A stretch of DNA of 64,000 nt from Bacteroidota bacterium (GTDB lineage Bacteria; Bacteroidota; Bacteroidia; Cytophagales; Cyclobacteriaceae). This document shows, in pieces, positions 7,563 through 15,263 of the stretch. The notes under the pieces are model-generated. The model was not told where the DNA came from and ran no database searches. It saw only the letters and a program-made list of their open reading frames with translations. Position 1 is the stretch's first letter, and each line of letters starts with the position of its first letter. The stretch covers positions 1 to 64,000 of the forward strand of contig JAEZGH010000139.1 in assembly GCA_023417065.1 (NCBI GenBank), read 5' to 3'. A program made the translations under genes and the position numbers.

Positions 7563-9087
7563 AGCGTACCTTCTTTGCGTTGAATTCCTCGAACCAGAAG
7601 TCGTCATTCGGAACGTCGAAGGACAGTCCGATAACGTGGCTGTTGTTATCTGTTTCAAACTTCACCGTTCCAAATGAAAACCACGCGATTACTTCAGGAT
7701 GATCCCATTCCATTTTCCAGGTGTCGTAATGCCAGTGGGAGAGGGTGGCTGTGAGATCCGGCGTATGTTCAAACTTTATCTTCATCTTCCCGCCGTCATC
7801 TGCGATCGAAATCTTGCCATAGGCGGGTGTTGAATAATCGCCGCAGTATTCCTGTTGAGGAACAGTTGGCTTGGTGTCCTGTTTTCGACTGTTAATCCGG
7901 TCCTGGATTCTCGTGTCGTTTTTGAGACGGTTTTTATAACGTTCCAGGTTCTCTTTCGACCAGTCACGCGGTGTTGCCTTGAGGAATGCATCCAGCGTGT
8001 AGTTGGCGAGTGCCGCGAAAATCGGTTTCATTCCATTGGTGAGGATCACTACGCCGAGGTTCTCCTCCGGAAGCAGAGCAACTGCTGATACCATGCCTGG
8101 ATATCCGCCGGTATGACCCACGCGAAGTTTTCCCCGGTAGTCGCCGACTCCCCAACCTAAGCCATACCCGGAGAAGTGACCTGTGAGATCGTTCCTGCTG
8201 TGATCGACGACAAAGTTGTTGTGCGGTGTCCAGACCAGGTTGTGCGATTGCAATGACATTAGCGTGTCTCCATTCCAGATCCCGTGATTTAGGTGGAAGA
8301 TCATCCATTTTGCCATATCGTTCACAGATGAGAGTATCCCGCCCGTTGCGGCCACGTTTTCCCAGTCTTCCCACGGCATTGGCGAATGGACGTCGTCTAA
8401 AAGAGCATGAGGTGTTGCATAGTTCCCTATTGATTCGAGGTCGCGCGTGCCAACAATGGTTCGCGACATTCCCAGTGGCGTGAGCAGTTCTTGTGTAACA
8501 AAATCCCTCCAGCTTTTGCCGCTCACACGTTCGATAACTTCCCCGGCAGTCACGAACATCACATTTGAGTAGCCGTAGCCTGCTCTAAAGCTGTAGGCAG
8601 AAGGCAAGTGGCGGACTCTCCGGATAATCTCTTCGTCGGTGAGTTTGGACCGGTACCAGATCAGGTCGCCGCTGAAAGTGCCCAGCCCGACGCGATGACT
8701 CAGGATATCCCGGATCGTTGCTTTGGCAGATACGGATGCATCAGGTAACTGAAACCACGGAATATGTTGAACAACAGGGTCGTCCCAGCTGAGTTTGCCT
8801 TTGTCGGCAAGGCGGGCGATTGCAGCAGAGGTAAACGCTTTTGAGTTTGATGCAATGGCATAAAGGGTATTGCCATCTGGTGTGTCGCTCTTGCCAGTCT
8901 CCTTCACACCGTAACCTTTGCTGAATACGACTTTCCCATCCTTAACGATGGCGATGCTCATGCCGGGTACGTCCCAGTCCTTGAGCGCTTTCGCATAATA
9001 GGCGTCGAGCTTCTTCAGGTCAGCTTGCCCGAACGCACCAATACATAGCAGGGAGAAGAAAAAAAGTAATGCTGGCAGACGATTCAT
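7561..9087 (-). CDS. secreted serine hydrolase, beta-lactamase/PBP-like class C
   Basis: The 508-residue protein begins with a signal peptide (about residues 1-21, ending 'CIGAFGQ'). The class C beta-lactamase/DD-peptidase fold shows the nucleophile motif S80-N-S-K83, the Y173-S-N175 triad and H325-T-G-G328 in place of KTG. A C-terminal DUF3471-type beta domain covers about residues 400-508. Such proteins are usually periplasmic esterases or peptidases, and true beta-lactamase activity is not implied. It interrupts the nitrate cluster on the opposite strand and converges on the response regulator 5 bp away. No link to nitrate metabolism is visible. Confidence 0.88.
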   Translation of the reverse strand: MNRLPALLFFFSLLCIGAFGQADLKKLDAYYAKALKDWDVPGMSIAIVKDGKVVFSKGYGVKETGKSDTPDGNTLYAIASNSKAFTSAAIARLADKGKLSWDDPVVQHIPWFQLPDASVSAKATIRDILSHRVGLGTFSGDLIWYRSKLTDEEIIRRVRHLPSAYSFRAGYGYSNVMFVTAGEVIERVSGKSWRDFVTQELLTPLGMSRTIVGTRDLESIGNYATPHALLDDVHSPMPWEDWENVAATGGILSSVNDMAKWMIFHLNHGIWNGDTLMSLQSHNLVWTPHNNFVVDHSRNDLTGHFSGYGLGWGVGDYRGKLRVGHTGGYPGMVSAVALLPEENLGVVILTNGMKPIFAALANYTLDAFLKATPRDWSKENLERYKNRLKNDTRIQDRINSRKQDTKPTVPQQEYCGDYSTPAYGKISIADDGGKMKIKFEHTPDLTATLSHWHYDTWKMEWDHPEVIAWFSFGTVKFETDNNSHVIGLSFDVPNDDFWFEEFNAKKVR

Positions 9088-9144
9088 ATTCAGAGCTTTT
9101 TGTTGGTTTAAGGTAAGTAATCCCCGGATACTCTGAAAGGGCCA

Positions 9145-9390
9145 TCATTTCAACGCCTGGGAGGAGTTCTTCAGCGGTGTTAAGAGGTACTCCAGCCCAT
9201 TGATTTTGATTTCATACAAGGTGGCTAGCAACATGCCCAGCTTTCCTGGAGGGAACCCTTTTTTGGCAAACCATTCGAGATAGCTCACGGGGAGATTGCA
9301 CAGAACAATGCCTTTGTATTTTCCGAATGGCATCCTCATTCTTACAAGACTCAACAACAGTTCACCATCGGGTGCGCCTTCTGTAACCAT
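9145..9390 (-). CDS. DUF3820 family protein
   Basis: This 81-residue protein carries the DUF3820 core ('MPFGKYKG', 'LPVSYLEWFAKKGFPPGKLG', 'EIKINGLEYL'). The family is common and small in Bacteroidota and proteobacteria and has no proven function. The start at 9390 matches the usual family length; an upstream ATG at 9426 would add 12 atypical residues. The gene lies downstream of the TACGTA-rich region on the minus strand, divergent from the porin, so it could share its control. That is inference only. Confidence 0.75.
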   Translation of the reverse strand: MVTEGAPDGELLLSLVRMRMPFGKYKGIVLCNLPVSYLEWFAKKGFPPGKLGMLLATLYEIKINGLEYLLTPLKNSSQALK

Positions 9391-9599
9391 GGCCAAATAT
9401 ACTTGTTTGGACAGCAGCGAAAACATCTCTTAAAAAGTTGCCAGTAATTTTTGATTGGGGCTGGTAGTTGATGTGACGTGGATTGAATAAAATAATTGGC
9501 TCTCACCTCCCGGATTGCCATCGAACCAGACCCTTTTTCCAATTACTGCGCAAAAAAACCCTTTGTTCTGCAAACGATTTTCGATGCTGATCAATCCAT

Positions 9600-9674
9600 T
9601 TCGTAAAAGAATACGTAATTATACGTATTCACTAGGTTGATTATTTACGTAAAAAATACGTAATTCAATACGTA
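9600..9674. promoter_or_regulatory. TACGTA palindrome cluster before the nitrate uptake operon
   Basis: Five exact TACGTA palindromes lie at 9612-9617, 9622-9627, 9646-9651, 9657-9662 and 9669-9674. A degenerate TTCGTA precedes them at 9600-9605. Start-to-start spacings are 12, 10, 24, 11 and 12 bp, close to one or two helical turns. It is the densest of the three clusters and lies about 95-170 bp upstream of the porin ATG, a place typical for an activator. The rest of the 377-bp gap (9391-9767) shows no other recognisable feature. A sixth TACGTA at 9783-9788, just inside the porin gene, may be chance. Confidence 0.74.
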
Positions 9675-9767
9675 GTTTGTTGGTCGGGTAGTTTACAGCC
9701 AGACGCCAGCCTTTCAAATGATCATTCAAGTTGAAAGGATCAAGCTGAAAAACTAAACCCAAAACAT

Positions 9768-11072
9768 ATGAAAAAACCTTTCTACGTAATCTTCTACCTA
9801 CTCGTCCTCGCCGGACCCGCATCATGGGCACAGTTCACGCTCAGTGCAGACGTGAGGCCACGGGCCGAATTCCGGAATGGATTTAAGAAACCTCTATCGA
9901 AGGACGTCGATGCGGCGTTCTTCGTCGAACAGCGTTCCCGCCTGAATGCTGAGTACGTGTCTGAAAAATTTGACGTCTATATATCCCTCCAGGATGTTCG
10001 CATCTGGGGCGCGACAACGCAGGTGTATAAAGCAGATCCCGCACTTACAAACGTCTATGCAGCATGGGCTTCCTATAAATTCAATCCCGTGCACAAACTC
10101 GTTGTGGGGCGAATGGAACTCGACTACGACAACGTGCGGATACTCGGCAACCTCGACTGGGCGGCGCAGGGCCGGTCACACGACTTGCTCAAGTATGAGT
10201 ATCAGGGAGCCACGACAAAGTTACACGCAGGTGCGGCGTTCAATCAGGATTTCAGCACACCGGAGCCAACGAAGTTCGCCAGCACCTATTACAGCGTGCC
10301 TAATAATTACAAAACCATGCAATACGTATGGTTCCACAAAGACTGGAGCAATAGCGGGCTGTCTGTATTGTTTCTCAACAACGGGGCATCGGCAACACGA
10401 AGTGTAAATGGAATGGCGTATGCTGACTCAACGATTTATTTCTCGCAGACCATAGGCGCTTACGGGACCAAGACCCTCGGTGATATCGCCCTTGAATACG
10501 ACGGATACTATCAAATGGGAAAAAATCCCGCCGGTGCGCAACTCGCAGCGTGGATGATAGGAGCCAACGTCACCATCATGAAATCAAAACCAAATAACAT
10601 CAACGTTGGCTTCGATTATCTCTCGGGCGACAAATCGGATACGAACAAGGATGAAGCATTTAACCCGCTCTATGGAACGCATCATAAGTTTTACGGGTGG
10701 ATGGACTACTTCTATGTAGGCAATCCACACAAGAATCGCGGACTCGTGGATGTTTTTCTTAAAGCCAAACTGAAGGCGGGACCCAGGTCATCCGTGTTAG
10801 TTCACGGACACGAGTTCTTCTCACAGTCGCCGATAGTCAGTAACGACAACACCAAACTGTCATCGACACTCGGTACCGAAGTAGACATCGTATGGGTAGC
10901 AAACCTGGCTCCCGGGGTGGTCTTCAACCTCGGCTATTCTCAGATGTTCGCATCGGATTCGCTGGAATTCATCAAGGACGTATCCAACGCGAAGTCGAAT
11001 ACCAGCTGGGCGTGGGCGATGATCAGCTTTAAGCCAACACTCTTTACAACGAAACAGGAATCACCAAAATAG
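9768..11072 (+). CDS. outer-membrane porin, alginate-export-like, for nitrate uptake
   Basis: The 434-residue protein starts with a signal peptide (about 1-21, ending 'GPASWAQ'). Alternating amphipathic beta strands run throughout, with 'DVRPRAEFRNGF' and 'EQRSRLNAEY' near the start, a pattern of the alginate-export/AlgE-like barrel family. It is the first gene of a seven-gene run; the lipoprotein NrtA homologue starts 18 bp after its stop. In this place it most likely forms the outer-membrane entry for nitrate or nitrite, which is inference from context. No TonB box or plug domain is visible, so it should be a passive channel. Confidence 0.75.
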   Translation: MKKPFYVIFYLLVLAGPASWAQFTLSADVRPRAEFRNGFKKPLSKDVDAAFFVEQRSRLNAEYVSEKFDVYISLQDVRIWGATTQVYKADPALTNVYAAWASYKFNPVHKLVVGRMELDYDNVRILGNLDWAAQGRSHDLLKYEYQGATTKLHAGAAFNQDFSTPEPTKFASTYYSVPNNYKTMQYVWFHKDWSNSGLSVLFLNNGASATRSVNGMAYADSTIYFSQTIGAYGTKTLGDIALEYDGYYQMGKNPAGAQLAAWMIGANVTIMKSKPNNINVGFDYLSGDKSDTNKDEAFNPLYGTHHKFYGWMDYFYVGNPHKNRGLVDVFLKAKLKAGPRSSVLVHGHEFFSQSPIVSNDNTKLSSTLGTEVDIVWVANLAPGVVFNLGYSQMFASDSLEFIKDVSNAKSNTSWAWAMISFKPTLFTTKQESPK

Positions 11073-11090
11073 CCAACTAATCCAGAAGAC

Positions 11091-12488
11091 ATGAAAACGA
11101 AAAATATTACAGCGACTGCAGTATTCTCAATGGTTATGCTGCTGTTATCCTTCATGACGACTTCCTGTGGCAGCAAATCAGAGGCTGCATCTGCTGGTAC
11201 GGTGGAGGCGGAAGATTTAAGCGGTGAACCCGAAAAACCTCAGCTGACGCTGGGATTCATCAAGCTTACCGACATGGCGCCCCTGGCAATAGCAAAGGAG
11301 AAAGGTTTCTTTGAAGACGAAGGTCTTTATGTCAAACTTGAAGCTCAGGCCAACTGGAAAGTTTTGCTGGACCGGGTGATCTCCGGTGAGCTCGACGGCG
11401 CACACATGCTTGCAGGTCAGCCCATAGGTGCTACCATTGGATTCGGAACACAGGCGCAGGTAGTCACACCGTTAAGCCTCGACCTCAACGGAAATGGAAT
11501 CACCGTATCCAATGAGGTGTGGGCTGAAATGAAAAAACATATTCCACAAAAGGACGGGAAACCTGTCCATCCCATTAGCGCAGAAGCACTCGTACCCGTT
11601 ATTGAGAAATTCAGGAATTCCGGAAAGCAGTTTAAAATGGGAATGGTGTTCCCGGTGTCTACTCATAATTATGAGCTGCGTTACTGGCTTGCAGCCGCCG
11701 GAATCTCACCAGGATATTATTCGCATACCGACATCACCGGAACAACGAACGCAGACGTGTTGCTTTCGGTGACGCCGCCACCTCAAATGCCCGCAACGCT
11801 GGAAGCCGGAACAATTAACGGCTACTGCGTAGGGGAACCCTGGAATCAGCAAGCGGTTTTCAAAGGTATCGGTGTACCGGTGGTTACGGACTTTGAAATC
11901 TGGAAAAACAATCCCGAGAAAGTCTTCGGTGTGAGCAAGGCATTTGCAGATGCAAACCCCAATACCCTCGTAGCACTTACGAAAGCCCTGATACGCGCCT
12001 GCAAATGGCTGGACGAAAACAGTATGGCTAACCGCAGGGAAGCTGTTGAAATACTCTCGCGTTCGGAGTACGTTGGCGCCGACGCCGAAGTCATTGCCAA
12101 CAGTATGACGGGTACCTTTGAATATGAAAAGGGAGACAAACGCTCACTTCCTGAGTTTAATATTTTCTTCAATCATCATGCGTCTTACCCGTTCTACAGC
12201 GACTGCATCTGGTACCTGACGCAAATGCGGCGATGGGGACAGATCACTGAGCCGAAGGACAACGAATGGTATGTCGAAACGTCGAAGCAGATCTACCTTC
12301 CGGAAGTATGGATGAATGCGGCCAAAGCACTCGTGGCCGAAGGCCATCTTTCCGAAGATGAACTTCCCGATACCGACGGCTTCAAGGAACCCGATGGAAA
12401 CTTCATCGATGGAATTGTGTACGATGGAAGAGACCCGGTGGGATACATCAGCAAATTCAAAGTCGGGTTGAAAGACGAAACACTCTGA
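11091..12488 (+). CDS. nrtA: nitrate ABC transporter substrate-binding lipoprotein (NrtA/CmpA-like)
   Basis: The 465-residue protein has a lipoprotein signal with lipobox ending in Cys26 ('SFMTTSCG'). The CmpA/NrtA family core follows: 'LTLGFIKLTDMAPLAIAKEKGFF', 'GELDGAHMLAGQPIG', 'GTINGYCVGEPWN'. It should be anchored to the outer face of the inner membrane, where it presents nitrate (or nitrite) to the permease. Cyanobacterial homologues bind nitrate or bicarbonate; the reductase gene in the same operon favours nitrate. The length is normal. The permease gene follows after 37 bp. Confidence 0.9.
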   Translation: MKTKNITATAVFSMVMLLLSFMTTSCGSKSEAASAGTVEAEDLSGEPEKPQLTLGFIKLTDMAPLAIAKEKGFFEDEGLYVKLEAQANWKVLLDRVISGELDGAHMLAGQPIGATIGFGTQAQVVTPLSLDLNGNGITVSNEVWAEMKKHIPQKDGKPVHPISAEALVPVIEKFRNSGKQFKMGMVFPVSTHNYELRYWLAAAGISPGYYSHTDITGTTNADVLLSVTPPPQMPATLEAGTINGYCVGEPWNQQAVFKGIGVPVVTDFEIWKNNPEKVFGVSKAFADANPNTLVALTKALIRACKWLDENSMANRREAVEILSRSEYVGADAEVIANSMTGTFEYEKGDKRSLPEFNIFFNHHASYPFYSDCIWYLTQMRRWGQITEPKDNEWYVETSKQIYLPEVWMNAAKALVAEGHLSEDELPDTDGFKEPDGNFIDGIVYDGRDPVGYISKFKVGLKDETL

Positions 12489-12525
12489 CCGTATACGAAG
12501 CAGAACCACTATAACGACAACGCTC

Positions 12526-13542
12526 ATGAAAGAAGTAGCATTAAGGATTTTGAATTCAGCCGGTATGAGACGCGGCGTTTCATTCGGTAAACTCCTCTCC
12601 GGCGAGAGCCTGACGAGACAACTCGTGTTAACATTGAAGACTTCTGTTGTACCCGTCATGTCTATTGTAGCATTTCTCATGTTGTGGTCGTTTGCGGCGA
12701 GCCGGATTACGACAAGCCTGGGTCAGGTTCCCGGGCCGGTCATGGTTTGGGATCAGGCGAAGTCGCTGTGGGCAGAACACCGTGTTGAACGGGCCAAGGA
12801 GGACGAGTTTTATTCCCGCCAGGAACAACGTAACCAGACAAAGCTGGCAAAGAACCCAAACGCGAAAGTCGCCATCATGGAATACACCGGCAAGCCTACT
12901 TATATCGACCAGATCATCACCAGCCTCAAGACGGTGTTCATGGGCTTCATCATTGCGACAGTCATTGCGCTCCCCCTGGGCATACTGTGCGGACTTAGTC
13001 CTTTGGTGATGCGCGCATTTAATCCGCTGATTCAGATTTTCAAACCCGTTTCACCACTGGCATGGCTGCCTATCGTAACGATGATCGTCAGCGCCGTATA
13101 CGTAACTAACGACGGCCTGTTCGCAAAATCTTTTATCATCTCCGCGATCACGGTATCACTATGCTCAATGTGGGCGACGCTGATCAATACTGCACTCGGA
13201 GTCGCATCTGTGAACACAGATTACATCAACGTGGCCAGGGTGCTGCAGCTTTCCCCGCTGAAGAAGACCTTCAAGATCCTTCTTCCTGCCACACTCCCGC
13301 TGATCTTTACCGGACTGCGAATTTCCCTCGGGGTGGGTTGGATGGTCTTGATCGCGTCAGAAATGCTTGCACAAAATCCCGGCCTTGGAAAATTTATTTG
13401 GGATGAGTTTCAGAATGGAAGCAGTCAATCGCTTGCCCGGATAATGGTAGCCGTGTTTACTATCGGTATTATCGGATTTATTCTGGACCGTGTAATGGTA
13501 GGATTGCAGAAGCAGGTAAGCTTTGAAGGTCGTAACAGCTAA
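12526..13542 (+). CDS. nrtB: nitrate ABC transporter permease (NrtB-like)
   Basis: The 338-residue inner-membrane protein has about six hydrophobic segments and the BPD-type inner-membrane signature with EAA-like loop 'VARVLQLSPLKKTFKILLPATLP'. A hydrophilic insert at about residues 80-120 ('HRVERAKEDEFYSRQEQRN') separates the first membrane segment from the rest and is charged and helical. It should dimerise and pair with the two ATPases that follow 11 bp downstream. NrtB/CmpB/TauC-type permeases share this layout. Confidence 0.9.
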   Translation: MKEVALRILNSAGMRRGVSFGKLLSGESLTRQLVLTLKTSVVPVMSIVAFLMLWSFAASRITTSLGQVPGPVMVWDQAKSLWAEHRVERAKEDEFYSRQEQRNQTKLAKNPNAKVAIMEYTGKPTYIDQIITSLKTVFMGFIIATVIALPLGILCGLSPLVMRAFNPLIQIFKPVSPLAWLPIVTMIVSAVYVTNDGLFAKSFIISAITVSLCSMWATLINTALGVASVNTDYINVARVLQLSPLKKTFKILLPATLPLIFTGLRISLGVGWMVLIASEMLAQNPGLGKFIWDEFQNGSSQSLARIMVAVFTIGIIGFILDRVMVGLQKQVSFEGRNS

Positions 13543-13553
13543 CTAATCTCACG

Positions 13554-14402
13554 ATGGCACTTGAACTAGTTAACGTATCGAAAAAATTTGGCGACGCTGA
13601 TATCCTGCGGGATATTAATCTCACTATTAACGAAGGCGAATTTGTAGCGATAGTCGGGTTTACCGGCAGTGGGAAGACTACGCTACTGAAGATGATGGCA
13701 GGCCTGCTTGCACCAAGTTCCGGCGAAGTACTTTATCGCGGTGTTCCGGTAAAAGGGCCTGATAAGCGTCGCGGTGTCGTGTTTCAGAACTACTCACTGC
13801 TTCCCTGGTTTACTGTATTTCAGAATATCATGCTGGCAGTTCAGGAAGTATATCCGGAGTGGTCAAAAAAGGAAAAGACCGATCATGTGATGAAATACAT
13901 CGCCATGGTAAATCTGAGTCACGCCGCTAACAAGCGGCCCGGTGAACTGTCGGGAGGAATGCGCCAGCGTGTATCTCTCGCGCGAACGCTTAGTATGAAC
14001 CCCGACATGCTTTTGATGGACGAGCCTCTCAGCGCGCTGGATGCGATCACAAGAGGCAGCCTTCAAAACGAAATCGTAAACATCTGGGAGCAGAATAAAA
14101 CAACCGCACTGCTGATTACGAATGACGTTGATGAAGGTATCCTGATGGCGGACCGGATCATTCCACTCAATCCCGGCCCCAATGCGACGCTGGGTCCGGT
14201 GTTTTCAGTCAATATCGAGCGTCCCCGCGATAAGACGACGATGAACGACAATCCGCATTTCAAAAAAGTCAGGAATCACATTATCGAGTATCTGCTGGAC
14301 ATGGGCTCAGGTTCTTCGAAAACTGATACGCCAACGTACTTCCTTCCTGATCTCACCCCTGTATTGCCCGGCACTCGGAAACCCAAATCAAAAGCAGCCT
14401 GA
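13554..14402 (+). CDS. nrtC: nitrate ABC transporter ATPase 1, degenerate H-loop
   Basis: The 282-residue ATPase has Walker A 'GFTGSGKTT', an intact signature 'LSGGMRQRVSLAR', Walker B 'LLMDEPLSALD', and then 'ITNDVDEGILMADRI'. The switch histidine is replaced by Asn here (ITND instead of ITHD). It lacks the NrtA-like C-terminal domain that cyanobacterial NrtC carries, so the symbol marks position rather than full orthology. The second ATPase begins 13 bp downstream. The two differ in complementary ways, which suggests a heterodimer with one weak ATP site. Confidence 0.87.
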   Translation: MALELVNVSKKFGDADILRDINLTINEGEFVAIVGFTGSGKTTLLKMMAGLLAPSSGEVLYRGVPVKGPDKRRGVVFQNYSLLPWFTVFQNIMLAVQEVYPEWSKKEKTDHVMKYIAMVNLSHAANKRPGELSGGMRQRVSLARTLSMNPDMLLMDEPLSALDAITRGSLQNEIVNIWEQNKTTALLITNDVDEGILMADRIIPLNPGPNATLGPVFSVNIERPRDKTTMNDNPHFKKVRNHIIEYLLDMGSGSSKTDTPTYFLPDLTPVLPGTRKPKSKAA

Positions 14403-14415
14403 AATCTGAATAGTT

Positions 14416-15234
14416 ATGATAGCAACCTCTCCAAGATCCATTGAAATAAATCCCGAAGTGTTGAGCCAGGATGTAATGCTCGATATCCGGCAGGTGGCGA
14501 AGGTGTATCCTACACCGAAAGGCGATTACGTCGTTCTTGAAAACCTAAACCTTCAGGTCCATCAGGGCGAGTTCCTGTCCATCATAGGTCATTCCGGTTG
14601 TGGTAAGTCAACGTTGCTTACAATGATTGCCGGATTGAATTCCATTTCTGGTGGAGCAATCGTGCTCGATGGTCAGCCCATAACCAAACCGGGTCCTGAC
14701 CGTGGTATCGTTTTTCAATCACCCAGCCTGTTGCCGTGGATGACTGCCATTGGAAATGTCATGCTCGGTGTCGAACAGGTGTTCCCGCACGCAACAAAAC
14801 TCCAGCGGCTCGAAATATGCCAGTATTATCTTGACAAAGTCGGACTTGGCAATGACATGAATAAGAAAGCTTCGGACTTGTCGCAAGGGATGCAGCAGCG
14901 TGTGGGAATTGCCCGGGCGTTCGCGCTAAAGCCCAAGATACTCCTGCTGGACGAACCCTTTGGAATGCTTGATAGTCTTACACGAGCAGAACTCCAGCAT
15001 GTTTTGCTTGAAGTATGGAATAAGGAGAAGATAACCGCGATCATGATAACGCATGACGTGGACGAATCCATCTTTCTTGCTGATCGCGTGATCATGATGA
15101 CTTCCGGCCCCCGGGCAAAGATCGGCGATGTCCTTCACATCCCCTTTGAGCGACCCCGCGATCGGAAGGCAGTGATTGAACATCCCGACTATTATCATTA
15201 CCGCCGACACTTAATCAACTTCCTCGAACATTAA
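14416..15234 (+). CDS. nrtD: nitrate ABC transporter ATPase 2 (NrtD-like)
   Basis: The 272-residue ATPase has Walker A 'GHSGCGKST', Walker B 'LLLDEPFGMLD' and the canonical switch His in 'MITHDVDESIFLADRVIMM'. Its signature reads 'LSQGMQQRVGIAR', with Gln instead of the second Gly. The partner ATPase has the reverse pattern (good signature, Asn in the H-loop). The reductase fusion gene follows after 29 bp. Substrate assignment rests on the operon. Confidence 0.88.
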   Translation: MIATSPRSIEINPEVLSQDVMLDIRQVAKVYPTPKGDYVVLENLNLQVHQGEFLSIIGHSGCGKSTLLTMIAGLNSISGGAIVLDGQPITKPGPDRGIVFQSPSLLPWMTAIGNVMLGVEQVFPHATKLQRLEICQYYLDKVGLGNDMNKKASDLSQGMQQRVGIARAFALKPKILLLDEPFGMLDSLTRAELQHVLLEVWNKEKITAIMITHDVDESIFLADRVIMMTSGPRAKIGDVLHIPFERPRDRKAVIEHPDYYHYRRHLINFLEH

Positions 15235-15263
15235 AATCATCGTTGTTACCATCTGATCATAGC

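Noticed and set aside
7561..9087. Antibiotic-resistance beta-lactamase
   Set aside because: The SxxK and YxN motifs are common to many class C-like esterases and peptidases; the HTGG motif and the DUF3471 domain do not support a resistance call.
9783..9788. Additional TACGTA site at the start of the porin gene
   Set aside because: It stands alone within coding sequence and is explained by codon choice; similar single copies occur in several genes of the window.
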